From assembly GCF_001563285.1 (NCBI RefSeq), contig NZ_CP005189.1, positions 248,001 to 312,000 of the forward strand: DNA of 64,000 nt. Reading direction: 5' to 3'. The number at the start of each line of letters is the position of its first letter. The first letter of the stretch is position 1. This document shows positions 8,969 through 17,640 of the stretch, piece after piece. Under the pieces are notes generated by a model that was not told the origin of the DNA, ran no database searches, and saw only the letters and a list, made by a program, of their open reading frames with translations. This DNA is from Sphingobium sp. MI1205 (GTDB lineage: Bacteria; Pseudomonadota; Alphaproteobacteria; Sphingomonadales; Sphingomonadaceae). A program made the translations under genes and the position numbers.

Positions 8969-10078
8969 TCAGACATCCTTAACGCTTACGCTACGCCCTT
9001 CTCGCGCCGACAGTTCAATCGCCGCAATCAGTTCATGTGTGCGTACCGCATCCGAAAAGGTCGGGGCAGTGCTTTCACCCGTGCGCAGGTCATGAGCCAT
9101 ATGGGCATACATGATGGCCACATTGCGCGTGAACATGTCAAATTCCTGAGACGGCAGATATGACTGGGGAACCGGCAGATCGCGCAGCCCCTCATCACCT
9201 TCGGTCGCGCCCTTGACGGACAGGTCGACAAATTGCGCATGCCCTCCCATGCCAATGACCTGAATGTCGCCCTTTGTTCCGTTAATTTCCCATAACAGAC
9301 CGGTCCCCCGAGGCATGCCGCCACGATAGTGGATGGACAAGGGCGCACCACTTTCCAACGTGGCAGCGACAAGCACCTGATCGGGTGCGGTCATCGGCAC
9401 ATCTTCGCCGGTATCAACCACATGAACTGTCTTCCGACGGGTGGCCAGGCGCGCGGACACATTGGCGACCGGGCCCAGCGTGTCTGCTATCGCGGCCATC
9501 GTGTGCCCGACAGGTATCGTCAGCATGTTCGCACCAGTCCTGACGTCCAGGGTATAGGCGTTAGGCTTCTCGATCATAGGCCCCCAGTTCATTCCAGTGC
9601 CGACCAGCGTGCTGGACAAGACTTCTCCCACGAAGCCCTGAGCAACCAGATCCGCGACATAGCGCATGGCCGGCGCGGCACGCGCCTGGGTGCCGGCTAC
9701 GGCGAGTATGTTCTTCTCTCGCGCACGCTCGGCCATTTCCCGCGCTTCGGCCAAGCCATTGCCGATCGGCCATTCGCAATACACGGCCTTACCGGCACCG
9801 ATCGCAGCGTTGACGACATCGAAATGGTTGGGAACCTTCACAGTGATGGCCACGATATCGACGTCGGGATCGTTGACGAGTTCGGCTACACTTGCAAAAG
9901 CCCGGCCCGCGCCGGTCGCTTCGACGGCGCGTTGCGCCGACTCCAGGCTGGTATTGGCGATGCCGACAATCCTGAAGTCTTCGGAAAGCGCTTGAATTGC
10001 CGGAATATGCGCTATCGCAGCCCAGCTTCTGCCAGCTTGAACGCCGACCAATCCTACGCCATAAACCTTGGTTGCCAA
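8969..10078 (-). CDS. Gfo/Idh/MocA family oxidoreductase
   Basis: A 369-residue NAD(P)-dependent dehydrogenase. The N-terminal Rossmann domain starts VYGVGLVGVQAGR, followed by DVDIVAITVKVPNHFDVV, and has the family EKP-type motif as EWP near 104. The C-terminal alpha/beta dimer domain begins around 125 and includes GGMPRGTGLLWEINGTKGDI. Members oxidise sugar- or polyol-like and other hydroxy substrates; no substrate can be read here. It is divergent from the SDR at 10251 across 172 bp containing an imperfect palindrome. Confidence 0.88.
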   Translation of the reverse strand: MATKVYGVGLVGVQAGRSWAAIAHIPAIQALSEDFRIVGIANTSLESAQRAVEATGAGRAFASVAELVNDPDVDIVAITVKVPNHFDVVNAAIGAGKAVYCEWPIGNGLAEAREMAERAREKNILAVAGTQARAAPAMRYVADLVAQGFVGEVLSSTLVGTGMNWGPMIEKPNAYTLDVRTGANMLTIPVGHTMAAIADTLGPVANVSARLATRRKTVHVVDTGEDVPMTAPDQVLVAATLESGAPLSIHYRGGMPRGTGLLWEINGTKGDIQVIGMGGHAQFVDLSVKGATEGDEGLRDLPVPQSYLPSQEFDMFTRNVAIMYAHMAHDLRTGESTAPTFSDAVRTHELIAAIELSAREGRSVSVKDV

Positions 10079-10161
10079 CTCACTTCTCCCGATGACGAAC
10101 CGTTCCTGTTCAAGGGAATGGCCAATTTCGAATGACCCCTAGATACGAGGTTGCATCGACA

Positions 10162-10177
10162 CGTAACGATCGGTACG
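10162..10177. promoter_or_regulatory. Imperfect 16-bp palindrome, possible operator
   Basis: CGTAACGATCGGTACG is symmetric except at one pair and lies midway between the divergent Gfo/Idh gene and the SDR. Its position and symmetry fit a dimeric repressor site, but no regulator gene is adjacent, so this is weak. Confidence 0.3.
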
Positions 10178-10250
10178 CTAGCTTCCTGATCTTCATTGGT
10201 CAATTTGGATCGGCGCAGCGACGCAAAGAACAATTACATGGGAGGATAGT

Positions 10251-11027
10251 TTGGAGCGCTTGGCAGGAAAAGTCGCGATAGTCACTGGAGCCGCATCAGG
10301 CATGGGCGCGGCGATCGCTCGTCGCTTTAGCGCCGAAGGTGCCCAAGTCATATTGACCGACATTCAAGAGGAACTTTGCAGTCAAGTTGCCGAATCTTGC
10401 GGCGGCTCTTTTCGGTTGCAGGATGTAGCCAATCCGGACTCCTGGAATGCGCTCTCGCAATTTGTGAGTGATCGGTTTGGCCGGCTTGATATCCTGGTCA
10501 ACAATGCAGGCATCTTGTCTTATCAATCGATTGAGAACACCGACCTGGCCACCTGGAATCGGACCATGGGGGTCAACCTGACCGGGCCGATGCTGGGATG
10601 TCAGGCGGCCATTGCCCTTATGCGGCAGAATCCGGGTGAATATCAGGGTTCAATCATCAATATCGCCTCGACGGCTGCTTACGGCGCTATCCCCGATGAC
10701 TTAGCCTACACTGCCAGCAAGAGCGCTGTCCGCATGCTGACGAAGTCAATCGCGGTATGGTGCGCCCGCGCCCGTCTGCCTATCCGCTGCAATTCGATAC
10801 ATCCTGGCGCTATCCAGACAGCCATCCACGATAAGCTGCTGGCCGAAAGCGAGGCGCCCGAGCTTCTGCTTGCGGCCTTTGCGGGTATGTCGCCGATGAG
10901 CCGCATGGGCGCTCCCGACGAGATCGCCGCAATGGCGACGTTCTTGGCGAGCGACGAGGCGAGCTTCGTGACGGGGGGCGAATATCTCGTTGATGGCGGC
11001 ATGATGGCGGTTCATCCCGGCGTCTGA
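10251..11027 (+). CDS. SDR family oxidoreductase (TTG start)
   Basis: A 258-residue SDR beginning with TTG at 10251, with GGAGG five bases upstream; no in-frame ATG gives a complete N terminus. TGAASGMG is at 12-19, Asp at about 37 in ILTDIQ suggests NAD, NNAG is at 84-87, and the catalytic Ser/Tyr/Lys are near 140, 153 and 157 (YTASK). VDGG is near the end. It is followed after 164 bp by a TonB receptor on the same strand. Substrate unknown. Confidence 0.9.
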   Translation: MERLAGKVAIVTGAASGMGAAIARRFSAEGAQVILTDIQEELCSQVAESCGGSFRLQDVANPDSWNALSQFVSDRFGRLDILVNNAGILSYQSIENTDLATWNRTMGVNLTGPMLGCQAAIALMRQNPGEYQGSIINIASTAAYGAIPDDLAYTASKSAVRMLTKSIAVWCARARLPIRCNSIHPGAIQTAIHDKLLAESEAPELLLAAFAGMSPMSRMGAPDEIAAMATFLASDEASFVTGGEYLVDGGMMAVHPGV

Positions 11028-11191
11028 ACGATCTGTGGCGTTGGGGCGCCAATCGCTCAGGAGAATAGTCTTGAGGCAAGGGAAGCAGAGCTTTTTCATC
11101 AATCTGATCCAATCGGGGATCTTAGCCCTGTCGAAATAACAGCAACAGCGACTCAAAAAATGAGCCGCACATATGGGAGGAAGATAGAAAC

Positions 11192-13582
11192 ATGAAGGTA
11201 CAACGCACCCAAGCGCTGGTCGGAACGGCATTAAGCGCCGTGGCGGCCTGGAGCGCCTCGGCCATGGCGCAGCCTGCGCCCATCAACCCGAGTACGCCGG
11301 ACAGCGGGAGCACCAGTTCAGCCGCTACGCAGGCCGCTGACCAGAGTCGTCCCGGTAGCGGAGGCCTGAGCGACATCGTCGTCACCGCTCAGCGCCGTGC
11401 GGAAAGCCTGATCAACGTGCCGCTTTCCATTCAAGCCGTGGACAGCAGTATGCTGCAGAAACAGGGCATTTCGAGAATTGAAGAACTGCAGAACGCCGTC
11501 GTAGGCCTTAACATGCAATATGGGTCGAATGGTTATCTGACGCCATTCCTACGCGGCGTAGGCAACCAAGTTGCCGGCAATTATGCTGAGAACAGCGTCG
11601 CCATCTATATCGATGATGTCCCGCGTCCCCGTTCCAGTTCATCGACCGAGTTGGCCAACATCGAACGTGTCGAAGTGCTGAAAGGTCCGCAGGGCGCACT
11701 TTACGGCCGCAACGCAACCGGTGGCGCGATCAATATCGTGACCAAAGAGCCGTCCGATAATTTTTCCGCCGTTGGACGCTTCACCTATGGCAACTTTAAC
11801 GCCCTGGAAGCGCAGGGCTATGTCAATGTTCCGCTGTCGGACAATATCGCGGCCAATTTCACCTATGCTCACCGCGAGCGCGACGGTCTGGTCAAGGCGA
11901 CGTCGCCTTATACCAGCAATCCGCTGAATCCGACGGCCGGTGATACACGTCAGATCAATCTCAATGGCGGCTTGATTTATCCGCGCAAGGGGCCGCAGGG
12001 TCGCCGTGACTATGAAGACAAGAACAGCGATATCTTCGATGCGAAGATCCGTCTCGAATTTGGCGACGTGAAGATCGTTCTGCGCGGCGATTATACTAAT
12101 ATCTACGATACGGGGACCACCGGTTGGATCAACACTCAACCGGAAGTGGTCGCTGCAACACTGAGCGCTATCACCGGCTTCAATTTCACTCCGGATGAAA
12201 TTGTCACCGGTCGTCCCGGTCGGACGTCCACTCAGGATCAGCAGGCGTTCAAATGGGTTGAAGATTACGGCGGCTCGGCAAAAATCGAGGCGTCGATCAA
12301 CAATGTCACAGTGACGTCGATCACATCCTATCGTGAGAACGCCCAAATCGGATCGACAGAAATCGACGCGACACCTATCCCTCTTGCTGGATTCACGGCT
12401 GATTTCAGCTCCAAAATCTTCAGTCAGGAACTGCGCGCGGTCTCGGACAACGACGGTCCGTTGAACTGGATCGTGGGCGGCAGCTATTTCCATGACAAGA
12501 CGTTCGATCAGATTCAAGGCGAAGCGGGCACAATCCTCTTCCCCGGCGGCGCTACCGGCCTCACTAAGGCCCAAATCCTTGCCGGCGATTTCCCCCGCGC
12601 CACGCTTCCAAATCTATATTCGACGCTCAAGGCCAAGGCTTGGGCTGTGTTCGGCCAAGCAAGTTATAAGTTCGGCAATGCGGAAGTGATCGCTTCTGGT
12701 CGTTATGCGGAAGAGAAGCGTACGCTTGATTTCCCGGGCCAAATCAATACTGGCGGTGTAAGCTTTAGCGGTTCGCGCCGGGAACATGCATTCACCCCTT
12801 CAGTAACGCTGAACTACAACATTCCGAGTGGCGGCATCGTCTATGCTCGATGGGCCAAAGGTTTCAAGAGCGGCGGCCTGAACAACCTGCTCAATCCCGC
12901 TGCGCTGGTGAATGGAGCGCCAGTGGGGATCAACCAGTTCAAGCCCGAAAAGCTGACCAGCTACGAGGCAGGCTACAAGGCCGAACTGTTCGATCGCCGG
13001 CTGCGCGTTGTCGCGTCGGCTTATCACTATGACTACAAGAACATCCAGGTTGCGCGTACATTGAGCGCCGAGGCCACCTCGTTCGTGCTCAATGCCGACA
13101 AGGCCAAGGTATCCGGCGCGGAGCTTGAACTGACGGCTCGCGTAGCTCAAGGTATAACGCTGTCGACCAGCGGCGCCTACACACACGGTAATTACAAGGA
13201 CTTCGTGGTCGCGGACGCGGTGAACTTCGATGCGAGCGGCAATCGCATGATTCAGGCGCCGCGCTGGCAGTTCAACTCAACGCTTGATGTCGAACAGCCG
13301 CTCAACAATGGCCTGGTCTTTGCTGGTTCGGGAACTGTTTCCTATCGCAGCAGCTTCTATTTCGACCCAGAAAATACCGCGGCGCTGCGTCAGAACGGGT
13401 TCGCCGTAGTGAATGGACGTATTGGTGTGCATACCGAGGATGACAGATACGGCGCATATCTGTTCGTGAAAAATCTGTTCGACAAGACCTATAAGGCCTT
13501 TGGCGGTCGTACCGCGTTCGGCACTTATGTGGCCTTTGGCGAGCGCCGGCTGTGGGGCGGCACGGTGGAAGCGAAGTTCTAA
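11192..13582 (+). CDS. TonB-dependent outer-membrane receptor
   Basis: A 796-residue receptor. A signal peptide ends near AMAQP (about residue 27). A TonB-box-like segment DIVVTAQRRAE follows near 61-71. The plug domain contains LRGVGNQ, IYIDDVPRP and VEVLKGPQGALYGRNATGG. The rest is a beta-barrel with YARWAKGFKSGGLNN and a C-terminal aromatic residue (VEAKF). It would take up a scarce or poorly diffusing substrate using ExbB/ExbD/TonB energy. Sphingomonads use such receptors for hydrophobic carbon sources as well as siderophores. GGGAGGAAG precedes the ATG. Confidence 0.95.
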   Translation: MKVQRTQALVGTALSAVAAWSASAMAQPAPINPSTPDSGSTSSAATQAADQSRPGSGGLSDIVVTAQRRAESLINVPLSIQAVDSSMLQKQGISRIEELQNAVVGLNMQYGSNGYLTPFLRGVGNQVAGNYAENSVAIYIDDVPRPRSSSSTELANIERVEVLKGPQGALYGRNATGGAINIVTKEPSDNFSAVGRFTYGNFNALEAQGYVNVPLSDNIAANFTYAHRERDGLVKATSPYTSNPLNPTAGDTRQINLNGGLIYPRKGPQGRRDYEDKNSDIFDAKIRLEFGDVKIVLRGDYTNIYDTGTTGWINTQPEVVAATLSAITGFNFTPDEIVTGRPGRTSTQDQQAFKWVEDYGGSAKIEASINNVTVTSITSYRENAQIGSTEIDATPIPLAGFTADFSSKIFSQELRAVSDNDGPLNWIVGGSYFHDKTFDQIQGEAGTILFPGGATGLTKAQILAGDFPRATLPNLYSTLKAKAWAVFGQASYKFGNAEVIASGRYAEEKRTLDFPGQINTGGVSFSGSRREHAFTPSVTLNYNIPSGGIVYARWAKGFKSGGLNNLLNPAALVNGAPVGINQFKPEKLTSYEAGYKAELFDRRLRVVASAYHYDYKNIQVARTLSAEATSFVLNADKAKVSGAELELTARVAQGITLSTSGAYTHGNYKDFVVADAVNFDASGNRMIQAPRWQFNSTLDVEQPLNNGLVFAGSGTVSYRSSFYFDPENTAALRQNGFAVVNGRIGVHTEDDRYGAYLFVKNLFDKTYKAFGGRTAFGTYVAFGERRLWGGTVEAKF

Positions 13583-13639
13583 TCCGCGAAACAGTCCGAT
13601 GCGTTCTTTGGTGCCGTCCACCATTTGAGCGGTTAATGA

Positions 13640-13677
13640 GGTGCAGGTGGATCAGACAAGTCTGGTCCACCTGCACC
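13640..13677 (+). terminator. Strong hairpin after TonB receptor
   Basis: GGTGCAGGTGGA (13640-13651) pairs perfectly with TCCACCTGCACC (13666-13677), and a further AGA/TCT pairs inside. It starts 58 bp past the receptor stop. There is no T-run, so it may act as an mRNA-stabilising or factor-assisted terminator hairpin. Confidence 0.55.
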
Positions 13678-14166
13678 AAACTCATGGAAGATCGGCAGCG
13701 TGGGTGCTTATTCCAAGACACGCAAATTTCTGCGCGCCGCTTTGAACGGCTTTTACTATTGCCTGTTTCCCCAGCGATCAGACCGAATGGACATGTCGGT
13801 CGCTGCCTCTGCCTACCAGTTGCCGCAGTGATAGCGGAAGCGCGCGCCCCTTTTCCCGATTGCAAGCAGGTCAGACCACCGTCGCTGTCAACCTCGGCAT
13901 GTGTCTGGACTGACCTTGTTTAGAGCGTATTGCGAGTGTTCGCTGCTTGATCGACTTTGATGATGGCACATATTCTCGCATCAGTAGCCGGCACGCGCGC
14001 AATCCAGCGACAGATACGGCATTATAGGTGATGTCGAAAAAGGCGGGGTGGAATAGATCCTGAATCCTGCGGCAGCCGGCGCAATGGTCGCATACGTGGC
14101 TTGCATCGGCGGGGCGGACAATGCCGAGGAAAATGCCGCCAGTGCCCTAATGCCATGCGATAGAAT

Positions 14167-14208
14167 GATCTGCCCCCACCAATCGGTCCATTCAGTGGGG
14201 GGCAGATC
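14167..14208. repeat. Inverted repeat with dispersed repeat arm
   Basis: GATCTGCCCCCAC at 14167 pairs with GTGGGGGGCAGATC ending at 14208 (one extra G). The right arm with its flank (14185-14209) matches 22145-22169 at 22 of 25 positions. The structure resembles a mobile-element end or a shared hairpin cassette; its origin is unknown. Confidence 0.5.
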
Positions 14209-14467
14209 AATGTTTGCAACTGCCGCTGCACCTGTTGTGACCGGATCGGGAAACTCGTGCTCAGGTCGGCATAAAAGCCTGGAATCGTTTAGACATTCGG
14301 GAAGTAGTCGATCCAGCCCTCGTTTGCTGACGGAGATAATATCATCTGGCTCTGTCCCCGCCCCTCAAAGTCTATGGATCAAACCCAGCCATCTCAGCCC
14401 ACGCAAATTATGGCGCCATCGAGTCAACAGCCACCTCCCCGGCAGATTCCATTTATAGATATGTGAC

Positions 14468-15079
14468 CTAGAGCGAGTTCATACCCCATGTTTGCTCACG
14501 CATTGCGATATAGGCACGCGACACCAATCTTGCTTCATCAGCCATCTCAGAGGTGATCGCATCCCATCGTCTGACGCTTGTCGAATAGATCGCACTCATC
14601 AAAATACCCATTGTCCGAAAAGGGTCGGCTGTCGAAAACGCCTCAACGGGCCAGGCGGGCTGCATGAAGTCCCTGTACATCCGAGCACTCATCAGATCCC
14701 AGTCGCTCTCGATCACATGAAGTTCGAGCGCGCCGCTGCCGAACAGCGTTTTGCGAGCCGCGCCATTTCCGTTGAAATAACGGCTTGCCGCATCGACGCT
14801 GGCGTCAATCAACGCGTCCAGCGATTGGGGATCGGCCTTGGCGATTTCCGCGTGGATCCAATTCCATGATCGCGTGACGTGATCACGTGCGATGACCTGA
14901 AAAATTGCAAAAGGCGTTGGGAAGAAGTCGTATATCGTCGTGCGTGCGACCCCCGCCTCCTTCGCGACCATGATAATGGTAATGTCGCGTAATGCATGAT
15001 GTTCCAAAAGCCGACTCGTTCCATCGACGATCTGTTCGACTTTGGCACGACTGTCATTGCGAAGGGGCCGTTTCCTCAT
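14468..15079 (-). CDS. TetR/AcrR family transcriptional regulator
   Basis: A 203-residue regulator from ATG 15079, which has GGAG seven bases upstream; the frame extends to 15142 without homology. The helix-turn-helix runs from IVDGTSRLLEHHALRDITI to RTTIYDFFPTPFAI (about 17-58). The C-terminal helical domain would bind an effector. It is divergent from the TonB receptor at 15305, and a perfect palindrome at 15240-15251 lies between them, so autoregulation plus control of that receptor and the downstream phosphotransferase/monooxygenase genes is likely. Confidence 0.88.
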   Translation of the reverse strand: MRKRPLRNDSRAKVEQIVDGTSRLLEHHALRDITIIMVAKEAGVARTTIYDFFPTPFAIFQVIARDHVTRSWNWIHAEIAKADPQSLDALIDASVDAASRYFNGNGAARKTLFGSGALELHVIESDWDLMSARMYRDFMQPAWPVEAFSTADPFRTMGILMSAIYSTSVRRWDAITSEMADEARLVSRAYIAMREQTWGMNSL

Positions 15080-15239
15080 CACTGCTCCGCCGTCGCTTCT
15101 CACTACGTTCTCCAGATGAACCTCTTTGATGCTCCCACCCAAAACTTACATCAGAGCGAAGCCGGATGTCCCATAGAGCATAACCGAACACAAAAAAACA
15201 GCCTTGCCAAACCGGTCTGGCGGATCCAAAGAACGACAT

Positions 15240-15251
15240 CGACATATGTCG
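15240..15251. promoter_or_regulatory. Perfect palindrome, candidate TetR operator
   Basis: CGACATATGTCG is a perfect 12-bp palindrome in the 225-bp gap between the TetR gene (minus) and the TonB receptor (plus), 54 bp before the receptor start. Size and location fit a TetR-family site overlapping the receptor leader or promoter. Confidence 0.5.
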
Positions 15252-15304
15252 GAATCGGCTAGCGAAGCCGACGCGGGCCGCAACGACGGCAAAGGGAGAG
15301 ACTG

Positions 15305-17569
15305 ATGGCAATAAAGACCTGTTATTTGGGCGCAGTATCTACGCTTCCTATCGCTCTGCTGATCGCGGCCCCGGCCATGGCCCAGCAGAGTGCAGCGAGT
15401 CCGCAGGATGGCTCAACCTTGCAGGACATCGTGGTGACGGCGCAGAAGCGTTCTGAAAACCTGCAGTCCGTTCCTGTGGCGGTGACAGCGGTTTCTGGCA
15501 GCCTGCTTAGGTCCGCCAGCATCGACGCGGGCGCCGATATTCCCAAGCTCACACCCAACCTGACCGTCAATTCGGGCTCGGCCTTCTTTTCGCCCTATCT
15601 GCGCGGCGTCGGCACGCAATATGCCAATCTTGGCCTGGAATCCTCTGTCGCGACCTATTTTGACGACCTCTATATGTCGCGCCCGCAAGGCGCGCTCACC
15701 TCGTTCAATGACATCGCTCGCGTAGAGGTGTTGAAGGGGCCGCAAGGGTCGCTCTTTGGCCGCAACGCAGCGGGCGGCGCGCTGCGCATCATCACCAACG
15801 ACCCTGTATATCAGTTCGAAGGAAATGTCGGCCTGACGACCGGCAGCTTCAACCGCCTCGGCGTGGACGGCGTTCTCAATGTTCCGCTTAGCGACAAGCT
15901 GGCCGTCCGCTTCGCCTATTTCCATGACGAGCGCGATGGCTATGTCCACAATATCAATCCGGCCCTGCCGCGCATGAACGACCGTAATATCGACATGATC
16001 CGCGGCAAGCTGTTGTTCCAGCCGACCGACCGCCTGACGATCAAGATTTCCGGTGACTATTCGGACAAGAATGACTTCGAGGGAGCGTCGTTCATCAATG
16101 TCGATGGGGCGCCGAGACAGACCGGCGTGGCGATTGGCGGAACGCCCAGCCCCGACTTTTACACCGCGACACAGGACCGGGTGAAACGCCTTCACATCAA
16201 GCAGGCCGGCGTTCAGGTGCGGGTCGACTATGAGTTCGATCCGTTCACCCTCTCGTCGATTTCCGGCTGGCGTTACAACAACCTGCGCGCGCCGGCCGAC
16301 CTCGATACCGTCGACATTCCTTTCCAGCACGATGTGTTTCTGGAAAAAAGCGACAGCTATTCGCAGGAAATCCAAGCCGTATCCAACGGGACTGGCCCGT
16401 TCAAATGGACTGCTGGCCTCTATTATTTCCGCGAGGTGGGGGGCAACACGTTCCAGGTCTTCGGCCAGGCGGTCGATGGTCAATTCGGCGTGCCGTCCGG
16501 GCCACTGACCGGGGAAGTCAACACAGGGCCGCAGCTGAATGCCATTTCCCACCTGACGACGGACTCCTTCGCGCCCTATATGCAGGCGTCCTACGGCATC
16601 ACCGACAGCCTCGAGATTTTGGTCGGCCTTCGCTATACTTGGGAAAAGAAGACGCTGGACAGCAACGAGGTCTTTGCGACGGGCCTTGGGCCTGATCCCT
16701 TGCCTTTGTCGAACGAAGCCGGGGCATCACGCAAGTTCAAGAAGTTCACACCCAAAATCGGCATCAGCTACAAGCCGGTCGACAGGGTCCTGCTCTATGC
16801 CAGTTATAGCCAGGGGTTCAAAAGTGGCGGGTTCAATACCCCGGCATTCACCATCGCCGATACGGTTGAGCCCGAAACACTCGACGATTTCGAAATCGGG
16901 TGGAAAACTCAGTTCAACAATGTGCGCTTCAACGGATCTGCCTTCTATTACAAATATAAGGACCTCCAGGTTCAGAGGACCGATCAGAACACTGGTGGTA
17001 CAGCGGTCGAAAACGCCGCATCGGCTAAAATCTGGGGGATAGAAACGGACATCACTTGGGCCCCTTCGCGGCAGGTGGAATTGGGCGTCGGCGGTGGCTA
17101 TCTGCACACACGCTACAAAAATTATCTGGGCGACGCCTATGTTGCCTGTGACGCGTTCCCGACGAACGCGCAGTGCATCACGCAGGGCGGGCTTGGCTAT
17201 GGCATCCAGGCAGGCGTCGACTTCAGCGGCCAGGGCCTGCCTCAGGCACCCAAGATCAGCGGATATGTCCGGGGACAATTCGAACAGCCATTGTCCGATG
17301 CCCTGGGCACGCTCCGGTTGAACGCGCTGCTCAGCTATACGGACGAATTCTACTATAACCCCGAGCGTTCGTTGCGGGAGCCTGCGCGCACCTTGCTGAA
17401 TGCGGGTCTGACCTGGGTTCTGCCAGGCGACAAATATTCGATAAGCGTCTTTGGGGACAATATTCTCGACCGCAAATACAGCATTTTGAAGGTGCGGCAG
17501 GGCACCGGCGGTTGGCGCATTCCCGGGCCGCCGGCGACGTGGGGCGTTCGTTTCCAGGCCAATTTCTAA
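15305..17569 (+). CDS. TonB-dependent outer-membrane receptor
   Basis: A 754-residue receptor. The signal peptide ends near APAMAQQ (about 26), the TonB-box-like DIVVTAQKRSE is near 40-50, and the plug includes LRGVGTQYANLG, ATYFDDLYMSRPQG and VEVLKGPQGSLFGRNAAGG. The barrel contains YASYSQGFKSGGFNTP and ends VRFQANF. The start follows GGGAGAGACTG. It heads a plus-strand group with a phosphotransferase-like protein and a luciferase-like monooxygenase, and is divergent from a TetR gene. Likely uptake of the substrate those enzymes handle. Confidence 0.95.
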   Translation: MAIKTCYLGAVSTLPIALLIAAPAMAQQSAASPQDGSTLQDIVVTAQKRSENLQSVPVAVTAVSGSLLRSASIDAGADIPKLTPNLTVNSGSAFFSPYLRGVGTQYANLGLESSVATYFDDLYMSRPQGALTSFNDIARVEVLKGPQGSLFGRNAAGGALRIITNDPVYQFEGNVGLTTGSFNRLGVDGVLNVPLSDKLAVRFAYFHDERDGYVHNINPALPRMNDRNIDMIRGKLLFQPTDRLTIKISGDYSDKNDFEGASFINVDGAPRQTGVAIGGTPSPDFYTATQDRVKRLHIKQAGVQVRVDYEFDPFTLSSISGWRYNNLRAPADLDTVDIPFQHDVFLEKSDSYSQEIQAVSNGTGPFKWTAGLYYFREVGGNTFQVFGQAVDGQFGVPSGPLTGEVNTGPQLNAISHLTTDSFAPYMQASYGITDSLEILVGLRYTWEKKTLDSNEVFATGLGPDPLPLSNEAGASRKFKKFTPKIGISYKPVDRVLLYASYSQGFKSGGFNTPAFTIADTVEPETLDDFEIGWKTQFNNVRFNGSAFYYKYKDLQVQRTDQNTGGTAVENAASAKIWGIETDITWAPSRQVELGVGGGYLHTRYKNYLGDAYVACDAFPTNAQCITQGGLGYGIQAGVDFSGQGLPQAPKISGYVRGQFEQPLSDALGTLRLNALLSYTDEFYYNPERSLREPARTLLNAGLTWVLPGDKYSISVFGDNILDRKYSILKVRQGTGGWRIPGPPATWGVRFQANF

Positions 17570-17640
17570 ATTGGCCGGGCGAGCGATGCGGCGATTGGGA
17601 CCGATGAAAAAACATTCACACGGGAAGCATGACATAAGCA

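Larger units (their letters stand above)
13583..14467. other. Long gap with no intact gene
   Basis: The 885 bp between the TonB receptor and the TetR gene hold no recognisable protein. Several overlapping frames of 65-190 codons exist on both strands, none with a domain. A minus-strand frame of about 150 codons without a start codon (roughly 14340 to 13975) has coding-like residue composition and could be a degraded gene. Two strong inverted repeats (13640-13677 and 14167-14208) lie inside, and one shares a 25-bp block with a site at 22145. Confidence 0.5.

Noticed and set aside
11639..12574. 311-codon minus-strand frame
   Set aside because: Antisense to a TonB receptor with complete plug and barrel motifs; no ribosome binding site or domain.
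14084..14458. 124-codon plus-strand frame
   Set aside because: No domain, interrupted by a strong hairpin, composition typical of non-coding GC-rich DNA.
15413..16552. 379-codon minus-strand frame
   Set aside because: Antisense shadow of the TonB receptor at 15305.
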